From positions 62,001-126,000 of the forward strand of contig JAVXUO010001091.1 of NCBI GenBank assembly GCA_033065855.1: DNA of 64,000 nt, in the 5' to 3' direction. Source of the DNA: Escallonia rubra. Taxonomy: Eukaryota > Streptophyta > Magnoliopsida > Escalloniales > Escalloniaceae. Both the position numbers and the translations under genes were made by a program. Shown here in pieces: positions 22,900-36,103 of this stretch (position 1 is its first letter; every line of letters begins with the position of its first letter). The notes beneath the pieces are model-generated. The model saw nothing but the letters and a program-made list of their open reading frames with translations, was not told the DNA's origin and did no database searches.

Positions 22900-25825
22900 G
22901 GTATTATCACGTTCCTTTCTTATGTATTCTTTTGTCGGGAAGCAACATTGACACAATTTTTCAAAGGAGTCGATATCAAGAGCAAAGGCGCCGTTGGAGC
23001 AGCTGATACACATTGATTTGTGTGGTCCAATCGATCCAGCATCTCTTGGTAAGAACATATATTTTTTACTATTCATTGATGACTATAGTGGGAAAACATA
23101 GGTTTATTTCCTCACGCAGAAGTCAGAAGTGTTCTCAACCTTCAAGAGGTTTAAGGCTCTTGTCGAGAAGCATAGTGGATATCAGATCAAGGCGATGAGA
23201 TCTGATCGAGGTGGAGAGTTTATATCTAAAGAGTTCAAGGCATTATGTGAACAGAATGGCATCCGTCGACCACTTACCATTCGATATTCACCCCAACATA
23301 ATGGAGTGGTGGAAAGAAAGAATCGATTGATAGTGAACATGACTAGAAGCATGTTGAAGAGGAATAATTTGCCCAAGGATATTTGGGCTGAGGCCGTAGA
23401 TTGTGCGGTCTATCTATTGAATCGATGTTCGACAAGGAGTGTGTGGAATCAAACACGACAAGAAGCTTGGAGTGGATACAAGCCAAGTGTGTCCCACTTG
23501 AAAGTGTTTAAAAGTATTGCATATATATGTGCATATTCTTGATCAGCAAAGAAAAAAGCTCGATGATAAAAGTGAGAAGTTCATCTTCATCGGTTACAAT
23601 CAACAATCAAAATGGTGCAAGGTATACAACCCTGTTGATAAGAAGATGAAAGTCAGTCGAGACGTGACTTTCAATGAGAAGAGCTCATGGGACTGGACTG
23701 ATCGAGACAAGGAGCAGTATGTTTTTTATCCGATCGATACGGATAAAAAAAGATAGAAGAAGAGCCAATAGAACATGTGACTCCCTTGAGTCACGTATCT
23801 CTGACTCAATCGAGTCCATCATCATCATCGGTCGATAGTCCTGTTAAGACAGAACCACAAGGCAAGAGATCCCTGGAAGAGATTTATGATGATTTGAATT
23901 AGAACCAAGGTATGTTCTGTCTCTTTGGCGATACTGAGCCAATCGATTTTGATGAAGCATCAAGAAGTGAAAAATGGAGGAAGGCCATGAATGAAGAGAT
24001 CGATGCAATCGAGAAGAATGATATTTGGGAGCTGACGACTCTTCAATCGGGAAAGAATCCCATTGGTGTAAAATGGGTTTATAAAGTGAAGAAAAATTTT
24101 GAAGGCAAGGTTAAGAGATACAAAGCAAGGCTTGTTGTCAAAGGATATAAGCAAAGGGTTGGAATCGACTATGATGAAGTCTTCGCCCATGTCGCTCGAT
24201 TGAAAACGATACGACTGTTGATATCTCTAGCAACTCTAAATAAGTGGAAGATCCATAGGATGGATGTGAAGTCAACCTTCCTTAATGGTTTTCTTGATGA
24301 AGAAGTCTATATCGAATAACCCAAAGGATATGTTGTTGGAGGCCATGAAGACAAAGTGTTAAGGCTGAAGAAGACCTTGTATGAGTTGAAGCAAGTGTCA
24401 AGGGCGTGGAACATTCCCATCGACAAGTATTTTGAAGATAGGGGCTTTAAGATGTGCCCACATGAGCATGCCCCCTACATCAAGATGAATGGAAAAGGTG
24501 ACATCTTGATAGGATGTTTATATGTCGATGATTTAATCTTTACATGCAACCGTGTGAAGATGTTTGATGATTTTAAGAAGGAAACGGCCAAGGAGTTTGA
24601 AATGACTAATATCGGTTTGATGTCATATTATCTTGGAATCGAAGTAAAGCAAAGAGATTATGAAAATATGGAAAATTGTAACACAATCAGTATCCCCATC
24701 GAAGTTGAAAAGAAGTTGTCAAGACACATCAAAGAAGGTCCAATCGATCGGACCTTATTCAGAAGCTTGGTTGGTAGTTTGAGGTTTTTGACGTGCACAA
24801 GGCCTATGCAATCGCTTTTGTTAGTCGATTTATGGAGAATCCGGCAACTTATCACTTCAAAGTGGCAAAAAGGATACTTCGGTACCTTAAAGGTACAATT
24901 GATCTTGGCATATTTTATCCTGCGTTTGGTGATATGAAATAAGTGGGATATAGTGACAGTTATTGAGCTAGAGACGTCGATGATCATAAAAGCACAACTA
25001 GATTCATTTCTTATTTTGGTGTAGCAGCATTCACATGGACATCGAAGAACTAATTGATAGTGACTCTATCGACATGTGAAGCTGAATATATGGCTGCAAC
25101 ATCGACTGTTTGCCATGTAATATGGCTAAGAAGTTTCCTTAAGGAGCTCAGTTTTGATCGAGATGAATCGACACAAATTTATGTCGATAACAAGTCAGCC
25201 ATAGCTCTTGCTAAGAATCCAGTCTTTCATGATCGAAGCAAGCACATCAATACACGGTATCATTTCATCCGTGAGAGCATTGCTAAGAAACAAGTCCAAG
25301 TCAAGTTTGTGAAGTCCGAAGATCAAGTTGCCGATATCTTCATAAAGCCCCTGAAAAAATAAGTCTTCGAGAAGCTACGGAGTCGACTTGGAATAAGAGA
25401 ATCAAGCTTAAAGGGGGCTGTTGAGAGCTAATCTTGATTCTACAAAGTTATGACAATTGATGAGGAAGAATCAAGACATGAATAAATGAATAGAAGGTGA
25501 AAAGTGAAAAGTTATGGGAGTTACTCATAACCTATGAGTGATTAAATAAGAACATGAAAAGTGAAAGGTTAGGGGAGTTATATTTAGGAGATAAGTGAGT
25601 CTTTAAATGTCTTTCTATGTAATAGTATAAATAGGTGCATCTCCTAGTCATTTGGTAGTGGAATCTAAGGGGGAAAAAGTGTGGAAATGGTGAGTGAGTT
25701 TATGAAAAGAAGTGTTGATTGAGTAGAGAAAAATATTTGAAGAGTGTTTCTCATCTCCACTTCCTCCTCCTCTAAAGTATTTCCGCTGCAATATATCTCC
25801 CTTATATTGTGCCCATCACGCAACA
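22900..25825 (+). mobile_element. 5'-truncated Ty1/Copia retrotransposon (fossil)
   Basis: Order of parts: integrase core (about 23000-23550), the integrase-RT linker, reverse transcriptase (about 23900-24950, with a YVDDL box), RNase H (about 25050-25360), a purine-rich tract, and a 3' LTR (25419-25825, TGTTG...CAACA). The order integrase before reverse transcriptase defines Copia. The 5' LTR, gag and protease are absent. The coding region is broken, with about half a dozen interruptions. No partner LTR lies nearby, so age cannot be read from LTR divergence. Confidence 0.88.
25419..25825 (+). repeat. 3' LTR of the truncated Copia
   Basis: 407 bp bounded by TGTTG and CAACA, preceded by the purine tract 'aaaggggg'. 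It includes a TATA-like 'gtataaatag' at about 25626. Confidence 0.75.
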
Positions 25826-26239
25826 CCAGTGGATCTTGTAGTGTGACTTGCCAAAAGCTTGCTCATCCACTTACGGAACTCCAGTCTATTAGAGTTGCGC
25901 TTACTGGATGTGCTGAGGGAATGCGGGATGCAACTTGACGCAGATGTTAAGAGATTGATGTACGTTATAGTTGGTAATAAGTGATGAAATCTTGCTAAAA
26001 TTTTGCTCCATGGAGTCTTTTTAAGCTAGAGTAGCTAAGGTACGTATCACAGTATATAGGCAAGGGTTAGTATATATGTGCATGTGCTTTAGAGTAATGG
26101 AATATCTAAAATGATTGGCCACCGCCCTGATCTCTGCCAAACGGTTGATAGAAGAATATGACTCATAGTAACCTGCCAAGCCACTACAATTTTCGGAATA
26201 TTGGTGATTACTAGCTAGGAAGATTATGATTAGAGCAAT
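25826..26239. other. Spacer between two Copia elements
   Basis: No gene recognised. A short plus frame follows the LTR (to about 25938) but has no familiar motif. Confidence 0.4.
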
Positions 26240-26480
26240 AATATGCACTGGAGGGACCAGACTTTTGGTAGCTTTCAATTCCTCGTGCTCGAGCTTGCCC
26301 CTGTTCATCAGTACCTCTTTACTGCAAAGCGCCATGGGAATCAACTTAAGCCAGCTCTCGGGTTACATGAATCATACATCTTTGGAAACTAAATTGACAA
26401 CACCAACCTGGTTTTTGACGTGCATTCTGACACTGTCGTGAGAAATATCTTCTTTTGGTATGATGTATGAACAAAATGAC
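26240..26480 (-). pseudogene. Possible CBM22-like relic
   Basis: On the minus strand a stretch reads DSVRMHVKNQ, VGVVNLVSKDV and, after two stops, ESWLKLIPMALC. The spacing resembles the middle of a plant CBM22 module (V-A-L-V, IGIANVQ, then a W-KL/Q-L block), as in the second CBM22 of the gene at 16162-20175. The match is weak, has no clear exon ends and could be chance. If real it is a broken fragment of the same gene family about 6 kb upstream. Confidence 0.25.
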
Positions 26481-26616
26481 ATGCGATTCCTTAAGAAGTC
26501 CTAGGCAGGATCTAGGGAGAAGCCTCTTCGTTTGCAAAAAACATGTCCTTCGTTATCAATTATTATTCAGCAGACTTTCTGCTTTAACGACATTCAAGAA
26601 TATTACATATATTATC

Positions 26617-27127
26617 AATTGGGTCTACGGGTGTCCTCACCCATGAGGTAACCCATTTGAATTAGGTCTCTTTAAGTGGCATGGGGAGTTACCTAGTTTG
26701 AATGGGTAATGAATTCTTTATTAAGGTCTTCTAAAATAAATGGAACTCTATCATCTTCTCTAACTTTCTGCATAAGAGGTAGAGAGAAAATTGAGGGAGA
26801 GCAACCGTTTGTGTAGATCTTTGTTGGGTTTGTCAACTCAAATAGGTAACCCTTTTGCATTCTCTATTTATTGTGATTCCTCAAACTCAAATTTGGTGTG
26901 CAAATTTGAGAAGAACCATTGTATTGCAAGTTGTTGATACAGTGGATTTGGTTCGAAGTTTGGCCCGTGGTTTTTCCCTTCTCATTAGAGGATTTCCACG
27001 TTAAATCTTTGTGTCTTATGGTTGTTTATTGTTATTTGGGATTGCATCATATTATTATTTGGGTTTGACTTGCTTTGCATAATATATTATTATTGTTGAT
27101 ATCGAATTCAATTGAGTTGGGACAACA
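26617..27127 (+). repeat. 5' LTR of the full-length Copia
   Basis: Matches 31196-31707 along its length and ends CAACA just before the tRNA-Met primer site. Confidence 0.9.
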
Positions 27128-30100
27128 AAGTGGTATCAAGAGCTTGGTTCTTTGTATAAATTGTATGTGTGAATTGAATGGAGGATTTATGCGGGTGCCA
27201 TGTTAAAGCTTACGGCTACAAATTATTTAATTTGGAAGCCAAGAATGGAAGATATTTTATTTTACAAAGATTTATATGACCATGTTGATGGTGATAGTTC
27301 CAAACCTAAAAGTATGGATTCTAGATCATGGGAGAAATTGAATAGAAAAGTTGTTGGGTTAATTAGGCAATGGATTGACCACGGTGTATTTCACCATGTG
27401 TCCCAAGAGACGAACGCCCAAACTTTGTGGAAAAAGTTAGAGTCTCTTTATGAGAGGAAAACGGCCTAGAATAAAGCCTTTTTAATTAGAAGGCTTGTGA
27501 ATTTAAAATTCAGAGATGAAAATTCTATTGCTGAGCATTTGAGGAATTTCCTGAGTTTGGTCAATCAGTTGACAACCATGGAAATGAATTTTGATGATGA
27601 GATGCAAGCCTTGTTGCTTTTGAGTTCATTACCGACAGTTGGGAGACATCAGTTGTATCTCTGAGCAATTCTGCTCCCAATGAGAAGCTAACTTTGTGCA
27701 TGGTCAAAGATAGCATGTTAAATGAAGAAGAAAGGCGCATGGATGTAGGCACTCATCAATCACAGACTCTTGTCTCCGAGAACAGGGGCAGACAATGGCA
27801 TAAAGGTGAAAATAAGAGGTATAAGAATCGTAATAAAAGCCAAGGTGCCAAAGTTAAGTCTAAAGGATGAGATGATTCGAAAGAGTCATTTGTTTGTTAC
27901 CACTGTAAACAGGAAGGCCACTTGAAGAGAAATTGTCGTATTTGGAAGCGAGAGCAGAAAAGTGGTGACAAGGGGAAGAAGGCCGGACAAGAACACTACG
28001 GCCAGTGTCTATGAAGATGTGGTAGTACTTTCTGTTGGTGAGGAAGATTGCTTGCATGTTTCAGATCAAGCTATTGAGTGGGTTGTTGATACAGCGGCCT
28101 CATACCACGCTACTCCCCGGAAGGAATTCTTCTCTACTTATAAAGCATTTGACTTTGGGGTTGTGAGGATGGGCAATACAAGCCGGTCAAAGATTGTAGG
28201 AGTAGGTGATGTGTGCATTCAGACAATTGTTGGTTGCATAGTTGTGTTGAAGGATGTTCGACACATTCCAGATTTGCGTCTCAACTTGATTTCAGGAATA
28301 GCTATGGATAGACAAGGCTTTGAAAATTATTTTGGCAATGAAAAATAGAAGCTCACTAAGGGTTCGATGGTAGTTGCAAGAAGGGCTGTTTGTTGTACCT
28401 TGTACAAGACCTATGTCAAGGTGTGTTCTAGTGGATTGAATGCGGTTGAAATGAGTCTTCACCGAACTTATGGCACAAGAGACTTGGCCACATGAGTGAA
28501 AAAGGCTTGCAGATTCTGGCGAAGAAGTCTCTCATTTTTTTTGCCAATGGTAATGTTTTGAACCCTTGTGATTATTGTTTATTTGGCAAACATCATAGAG
28601 TTTCATTTAGTTCCTCTTTGAAAAAAAAATCTAACTTGTTAGATTTGGTTTACTCTAATGTTTGTGGTCTTATTGAGGTTGAATCAATAGGAGGAAACAA
28701 GTACTTCTTGACTTTCATTAATGACCCTTCACGTAACGTGTGGGTTTATTTTTCGAAAACAAAAGACCAAGTGTTCCAGTATTTTTAGAAGTTTCATGCT
28801 ATGGTTGAAAGAGAGACAAGAAAATCATTGAAATGCCTTCGTACAAAAAATGGAGGAGAGTACACTTCAAATAATTTTGAAGCATATTGTGCTGATCACG
28901 GTATACGGCATGAGAAGACAGTTCCTCGCACACCCCAGCACAATGGTGTAGCAGAAAGAATGAACCACACTATAGTGGAGAGAGTCAGATGCATGCTGAA
29001 GATGGCCAAACTTCCGAAGTCATTTTGGGGTGAAGCTGTTCGCATTGCTTGCTACCTTATCAATAGGTCTCCATCAGCTCCATTAGATTTTGAGATTCCA
29101 GAGAATGTGTGGAAAAGGGAGTGATGTCTCCTACTCCTATCTGAGGGTGTTTGGGTGCAAGGCATTTGCACATGTACCAAAGGAGCAGAGATCGAAGCTT
29201 GATGACAAGTCAATTCCGTGCATTTTCGTGGTTATGGAGATGTAGAGTTTGGATACAGGTTGTGGGATCCCGAACAGAAGAAGTTGTTCAGAAGCAGAGA
29301 TGTGGTATTTCAAGAGAATCAAAATTTGGCACACTTGGAGAAACAGACACAACCTAAGAATGTGAGAGCTCTTGACCTCGCACCAGTACCTTCTTCATCT
29401 CCAGATGCTACAGACGGGGAAGAGGTTAACGAAGAAGCTCCTGAGACAGATATTCCAAAAACAGATGATGTTGAAGTTGAGCCAGAGACAAAGGGTCTTG
29501 ATCAGGGGGAGCATGAGGAACCCCCAGAGACTACGGTGCCTCAGACACAGAGGTCTTCCAGAGAGCGTTAGCCATCAGTTAGATACTCACCCAATGAGTA
29601 TATTTTGCTTACTGATGAGGGGGAGCTAGAGAGATTTCAGGAAGCTCAAACTCATAAAGACAAGAATTGATGGGTGAAAGCAATGGAAGAAGAGATGAAT
29701 TCTTTGCAGAAAAATGACACTTATGAGTTGGTAAAACTTCCTAAAGGTAGGAAAGCCTTGAGAAACAAATGGGTGTTCAAGCTAAAGAAAGATGGAGAGA
29801 AGCTAGTGAAGTACAAGGCTCGATTAGTTGTCAAGGGCTTTGGGCAGAAGCAAGGGATTGACTTTGATGAGATCTTTTCCCCGGTTGTGCAAATGACCTC
29901 TATTCGAGTAGTCTTGGAGTTAGTGGCTAGCATGGATCTTGAGCTTGAGCAGTTAGATGCCAAGACTGCATTTCTTCATGGGGATTTGGAGGAAGAGATT
30001 TATATGCACCAACCTGAAGGATTTGGAGTTAAAGGGAAAGAGCACATGATTTGCAAATTGAAGAAAAGTCTTTACGGCCTCAAGCAAGCACCAAGGCAGT

Positions 30101-31195
30101 GGTACAATAAGTTTGATTCATTCATGGTGGCTCATGAGTACAAGAGAACTGTAGCTAATCATTGTGTTTATGTGAAGAAATTCCTAGATGGTAACTTCAT
30201 TATTCTTTTACTTTATATGGATGATATGTTGATCGTTGGGCAAGATGCTAACATGATTCATCAACTTAAAGATGATTTGTTCAAGTCTTTTGACATGAAA
30301 GACTTAGGGAATGCAGAGCAGATATTGTGTATGAAAATTACCCGTGACAGGAAGGAAGTTGTGGTTGTCACGGGAGAAATATGTTGANCGAATGCTTGCA
30401 AAGTTCAACATGAGAGATGCTAAGCCAGTTAGCACTCATCTTGCTGGTCACTTTAAGCTGAGCAGAAAGAGAAGATATGGCAATGGTTCCCTACTCGTCT
30501 ACAATAAGGAGTCTTATGTATGCAATGGTCTGTGCTCGTCCAGACATTACTCATGCAGTTAGTGTTGCGAGACGATATCTCTCTAATCCTGGTAGAAAGC
30601 ATTGGGAAGCTGTCAAGTGGATTCTTAAATACTTAAAGGGTACTTCAAGTTTGTGTCTGTGTTTTGGGGGTTCTACGCCAATCTTGGAAGGCTTTACAGA
30701 TTCAGATACGGCAAGTGACCTTGATGGTAGGAAATCTACATCAGGCTTATTATTTACTTTTGCAGGGGGAGCTGTGTCATGGCAGTCCAAACTGCAGAAA
30801 TGTGTTGCCTTGTCTACGACAGAGGCTGAGTACATTGCCATTACTGAGACTAGTCAAGAAATGTTGTGGTTGAAATGCTTTCTCTGAGAGTTGGGTTTGA
30901 GCCAAGAGGAATATGTAGTTCATTGTGATATTCAGAGTGCTATGGACGTGAGCAAGAATGCTACATACCATTTTCGCACGAAGCACATTGATATTCGCCA
31001 TCATTGGATACGCGAGGTGATAAAAAATCAGTTGTTGAAACTAGAAAAAATCCACACAGACAAGAATCCAGCTGACATGATGACAAATGTGGTTCCTAGA
31101 GAGAAGCTTAAGCTTTGCAAGGAGCTTGCCGAAATGGATCCCAAGTGAGTGGTCGTGTTTGGATTCCCTCCTCTCATAAGTTCTGAGGGGGAGAT

Positions 31196-31707
31196 TGTTG
31201 GGTCTACGGGTGTCCTCACCCATGAGGTAACTGATTTGAATTGGGTCTCTTTAAGTGGCATGGGGAGTTACCTAGTTTTAGTGGTTAATGACTTCTTTAT
31301 TGATGTCTTATAAAATAAATGAAACACTATCATCTTCTCTAATTTTCTGCATAAGAGGTAGAGAGAAAATTGAGGGAGCACAACCATTTTGGGAATTCTT
31401 TGTTGGGTTTGTCAACTCAAACAGGTTAACCTTTAGCACTCTCTATTTAATGTGATTCCTCAAATTTGGTATGTAATTTGAGAAGAACCATTGTATTGCA
31501 AGTTGTTGATATAGTGTATTTGGTTTGGAGTTTGGCCCGTGGTTTTTCCCTTCTCATTGGAGGGTTTCCACGTTAAATCTTTGTGTCTTGTGTTTGTTTA
31601 TTGTTATTTGAGATTGCATCATATTAATATATGGGTTTGGCTTGCTTTGCCTAATATATTATTATTGTTGGTACTGAATTCACTGTGACAGTTGAATTGG
31701 GACAACA
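31196..31707 (+). repeat. 3' LTR of the full-length Copia
   Basis: Begins TGTTGGGTC after the purine tract and ends CAACA, followed by the TTATC target duplication. Confidence 0.92.
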
Positions 31708-31712
31708 TTATC

Positions 31713-33065
31713 TGCAAAATCAGGATGTTGTTAAGACATCTAATAATGCACTACTGGCCGGGCCTTTTCAATAGCATGACGACCGAGCTCCGGTCAATTA
31801 CATAAGAGTGTGGCCATAAATGTATCATGTTTCTTGGACATGCAGCTTTGTTCTAAATCTTTAATGGAAGGAAAATCCAGCCACCTCGTTAGCAAAAGAA
31901 GTCTATAGGATTAAGCGAACCATTAACAAGCATCCTTTTATGCAAAAGGTGTTCAGAGACTGTAAATAGTGGTTTCCACCACTATGCTGGTACTAGTTTG
32001 CGAGCACAACGATGATAAACTGCATTAGAAACTATTCATTCAGCAAAACACTTAAGGTACGGAAGTGCTTGCGAAGAAGTAATAAATGTAACTATTTCAC
32101 CTGGAATGTTTGTACAAAGTTTATCATGCGGCATGATCTTATCATTTCACAGCGAAGGATGCATGCCAACGAAAGTACTTTTATTCTGCCGCAACATCCT
32201 TTCTTGACATTCTTGTGTTAATGTTAATGTTTCCATTTTCAGTTCTTTTGTCTTCTTGAGCCAAATGTAGAGGACACCACTAGATTAAGTTTTGCTATAA
32301 CACCAGATAGTAACATGATTAGAGACTGCTCCTCTTCTAATCCATCTTCACCTTCGTAAGGTGCGCATGCGTCGTGGTCTTACTTTTGGCGAAGTTATCC
32401 AGTAAAATATTTGATTTGGTTATATATACACAATTATGTTAAACAATATTCAAACCATAGATTTTACTGGTGCAACCGTCCTCTTGTGTCCATGCTGAAA
32501 TCGATTACTGCACATCGGAACCACTTCAGCAATAATTGAGCTTGGCAGTAATGCTGCCTATTGTCCCTTTGGGATGATCATGCTTTCCTATAAGCAGTAT
32601 GCGGTACAGTTTCTCTTCTAGGATGCTGCTGTCATCGACCTGTACTCCTAAAGTTTCTGTCTTGTAATATGTTTTGAGATTCTGAAGTAATTTTCAACCC
32701 AAATTTCTAGTAACTTTTAATCCTAATCTATGTTATCGTACATTCTCTCCTAGATACATGGTGTCACACTCTACTCCAGCCCTTCCTTGCATCCCATTGT
32801 CATAATAATTTCTAACATGCTATAACAAATCAAATGATCACTTTGGGACAACGGGCACAGACTCATATTCAAGATACCCCGTGCGACTGAAACATGTTTG
32901 AAAATGAACACTAGGAAAATAATATAAACGGATCTAAAATAGTATAAACGGATCTAAATTCGATAAACGATCAAATCTCAAGAGAAACCAAAGTCTACTG
33001 CACACTAGTTCCCTGGCTGTCTCAATACATTTTTGGTTTACCAAGATGGAGAAAGAGCAAGATAG
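31713..33065. other. Intergenic, nothing recognised
   Basis: AT-rich sequence without supported genes. A short direct duplication ('tataaacggatctaaa', about 32926-32957) is the only structure noted. Confidence 0.45.
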
Positions 33066-33948
33066 CTACTCCTCGGGTTCTCGTGACCTCTCAGCTAACA
33101 GTGCATTGTGCTCATCTCTCAAGTTGTTATACTTCTCAATCAAGTGCCAGAAACCTTCCTTTTTCTCCTCCGGAACTTTTTCCAGAAGTAACTTCAGTTC
33201 TTCTTTTTGTTTTTTGAGCCCTTCAATCCTCAACATTCTCTCATTATGCGCTCTCTGCAGTTCTTCCAACTCTGATGCCTTTTCCACTGCAGACAAAAGT
33301 TGTACAATATGATGCAAATTATAAAGCCCCAGAGTGACATTTGTATTGTAGATTCAGAACATACTAGTAAAAGTTTTATTTTCTTCCTGAAGATCACGGA
33401 AAAAGACAGAATGGGAAACGCCATGAAAACTTGCTGAAATTCCCATTTTATGGAAAAGCAGTTGGGGTTGAAAGGGGAAGGGGAGGAAGGTAGAAGATCA
33501 TGGCTGTTGTTCCAACACATTGGAGTGTGGACGTTCTTGAAGCACTGACAGCTTTGTTGCTTGGGAAATATTGCTGAGACCATCTGAATGTAGCTTATAT
33601 AACATATGACTTACTTATGTTCTCTTAGGGTAATCACTTGTATGGATTTACTTGCTTGATCCTCCCAATGTCATTGTCAATTGTATTCAAAGAAGGGAAG
33701 CCTTTTGGTCCTCAGCTTGGCATGGATGTCTTTGGCGATGGCACTCCCTTGTGCATTGCTAGTTTAGCAAATGGATTGTGATACTGTGGGCGAAATCGAT
33801 AACTTTTGTAGTCGTGAACTAATTTCTTCCGAATGTTGCATGCACATAGAGGGCTCAAGAAAATACATTTCTTGAAACAATGAATAGAGAGGCATGAGGA
33901 AACAAGGAAGTTACCTGCAGAGTTGAACGAGTTGCTGCCACTCTCCAT
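33066..33948 (-). CDS. Small coiled-coil protein, unknown function
   Basis: Two coding exons, 33948-33915 and 33286-33066, give 84 residues. The donor (GCAG|GTAAC) and acceptor (tctgcag|TGG) are good and phase-matched (phase 1). The protein begins MESGSNSFNSAVEKA and is then almost wholly charged helix with a leucine heptad-like pattern (LEELQRAHNERMLRIEGL, KKQKEELKLLLEK, FWHLIEKYNNLRDEHNALLAE), ending REPEE. This is a short coiled coil, soluble, with no signal peptide or membrane segment. The start is the first ATG after an acceptor at 33963 (tttctag) that would join it to a GA-rich leader exon around 34317-34575. Good splice signals and codon continuity favour a real gene; I do not recognise its family. 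Confidence 0.65.
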
Positions 33949-34316
33949 GATTGTCAATTCCTAGAAAGAAAAGACAGCTCCATATCAGTAGTTCTTTATC
34001 TCTTCACTGTGTGTTTCTGTCTTACAATAATGGCAGCGTTTGGTTAAGTGAAAAGGAGTTTCCTCTGAAGCTCCTTTTCACTACTACTGTTCTATCAGTT
34101 GTTGTGGGTGTTTATTACACATACAATTCCTACCATTTGGTAAGTGAATTTGGTACACTTCAGTGTAAAGAAAAATTTCGCGGAGAAAAAAATGTGCTTG
34201 TAATCTAATGTACGAGGTGAGGGGAACATGTATAAATTCTCGTACAACTGACACTAATGCAACTGATAAGGAGCAATAGTGTCCATGACCAGATAAACTG
34301 ACCTTGTTTTTGCTGT

Positions 34317-34575
34317 GTCTTCTCTCTCTCTCTCCCTCTCCCCTTCTCCCCCTTCACTATAAGCTGCACTTGAGTAAACAGCATACTGCCGAAGCTTAAA
34401 TAAGCTTTAGCCTTGAGTTGAAGGTTTGGCCTGTGACCAAGCTGATCAACAAAGAAACCGTGATCAGAGCATTTCCCTTTGTTGGAAAGAGAAACACCAG
34501 TAACATCCATAGGTACAATCATTGCTCTGCCATTGACATGTAAGTGGTTCACTTTCTCACATTCCTGGTACGCTG
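34317..34575 (-). other. Possible leader exon of the coiled-coil gene
   Basis: On the minus strand the sequence runs from an acceptor-like 'taccag' to a GA-rich patch and ends 'acaag' before a GTCAGT donor (about 34316). Joined to the acceptor at 33963 it would be 5' UTR. An open frame crosses it (34205-34552), but splicing would put that frame out of step with the ATG at 33948, so I treat it as untranslated. Confidence 0.3.
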
Positions 34576-36095
34576 GGAATCAGAACATGATTCACGTGAA
34601 TAAGCTGATGTGACCACGTACAATATTTTGTTCTACTCGATTATTAATCATTACCCCCCTCCCCAGGGTAGAAAATTTTAGGTGTCTTAGAACCGTGAAT
34701 ATATTGTATGATAACATCGTGCTCTCTTTATTTTTTTTCTTTATCGTATCAATTTTCTCTAATTCATCAGTCTTAAATGGTCGAGACTATGCAATATTTA
34801 CTTACCCAATGCAGATCGTGAGAAATGGGTTGCTTGCTGAGCCTTGGTGAGACTACAAGAAAAGGACCCTTGGGCTTCTTGGTAGATCGTTAATTACGGT
34901 AGGTAATCAGATTGGACCTTGTTGGGCTACTTTTTGGACGCTAGTGATGGTGATCGGTGGCAAGTAGTTTCCCAGGTGGAAACGTTATCAAGCGTGGGAA
35001 ATTTTAGAAAATATGTTTCGACTTTCGATCTAACCTATTTTTGCATGAAAATCGTTTTTAAAGATGTAAATTGGAAGAGAGCATAAGATCGAGCTGTAGT
35101 CTGACCAAACTATTTGTAAACTCATTCATTCACGGATAAGAATCATCTATGTTATACAGCATTTCTGTTGTAACAGCTTTAATAGAAAACTATTGCCACT
35201 AAAATTTTTTGTCGATATTGCTAAAATATATTTAGCCATATTTTCCTATTACAGCAGTGGAGCTGTACAACAGAAAATCTTAATTTTTCATTCACATAGT
35301 TAAACAATGTCTTTTTCTTTATTGGATCAGGAAAATTGCATTCATAGTAAGAGTTCATGCAGAGATACCTAAAAGATAATATTGCGACCGAAGTGAGGAA
35401 GACATTAACACTATCAAGAACTACACCACTATAGCCTAGATTCACCACGTCCTATGCCAGTTCTCAAATGTTACATACCAACACAATCAAGAGCTACCCC
35501 ACTATACCTAGATTTACCACATTCTATGTCATGCCTATTTATCATTAGCTATAGAGATTGCAGTAGCAAAATAAATAACATTCTTAAACAAGTCTTTATG
35601 CTTCTTCAACAAAGTGCAACTGTGAAGCTCATATATATATATATATAAACGCTTTCGGAATATGCAAAACTATAATGCAAGTGATGATGAATGGAACAAT
35701 AGCCGGTGAGATATTCTCTTTTTTGTTCTTTTTATAGTTATATAAGGGTAGAAGGTACAAACAAAACATATAACTAGAACAATAAATTCATTGCTGGAGT
35801 GTTAACCTACTAGGCACTTCTGTAAACTCTAAATGGTATGGTGTACAGCAGAGATACTTTTTATAACTTTAGCAATAAAAGATTATTGCTATAAGTATTT
35901 TGTAGCTGTTTCTATACCCAGCGGCAATCTTTGTAACGTAAAGAGACATTTAGTGACATGTTATTGTTACGGTACCTAAATATTGTATAACTAAACATCC
36001 TGATCCCGCACCCTTCAATTCCAAGTTTCTTGCACTATATCCTTCTAGAGTGAGCAGCGCTCTCACTCTGCAATTTTCATGTCATGCACATATAA
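34576..36095. other. Intergenic, nothing recognised
   Basis: No supported gene. A ~50-bp imperfect tandem duplication lies at about 35412-35530 ('caagaactacaccactata' and 'caagagctaccccactata'). A short (AT)n patch lies at 35631-35646. Confidence 0.45.
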
Positions 36096-36103
36096 CCAAT
36101 AAG

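Larger units (their letters stand above)
26617..31707 (+). mobile_element. Full-length Ty1/Copia element (broken fossil)
   Basis: Two ~511-bp LTRs (26617-27127 and 31196-31707) flank the element, and both outer sides carry TTATC (26612-26616 and 31708-31712), the 5-bp target duplication. A primer-binding site (TGGTATCAAGAGC) follows the 5' LTR; a purine tract (gagggggaga) precedes the 3' LTR. Parts in order: gag with a CCHC zinc knuckle (near 27900), protease (near 28080), integrase (about 28600-29150), reverse transcriptase with YMDDM (about 29670-30400), RNase H (about 30500-31100). The layout and gag resemble the Tork/Tnt1 group, a tentative call. The structure is whole but the coding region is broken, with roughly eight interruptions. 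The LTRs differ at about a tenth of positions by eye, suggesting an age of several million years. Confidence 0.92.

Noticed and set aside
22813-23076. Minus ORF over the start of the truncated Copia
   Set aside because: Antisense shadow of the integrase region on the plus strand.
34205-34552. 115-codon minus-strand ORF
   Set aside because: Contains a simple GA-rich part and would be out of frame with the downstream coding exon; better explained as leader sequence.
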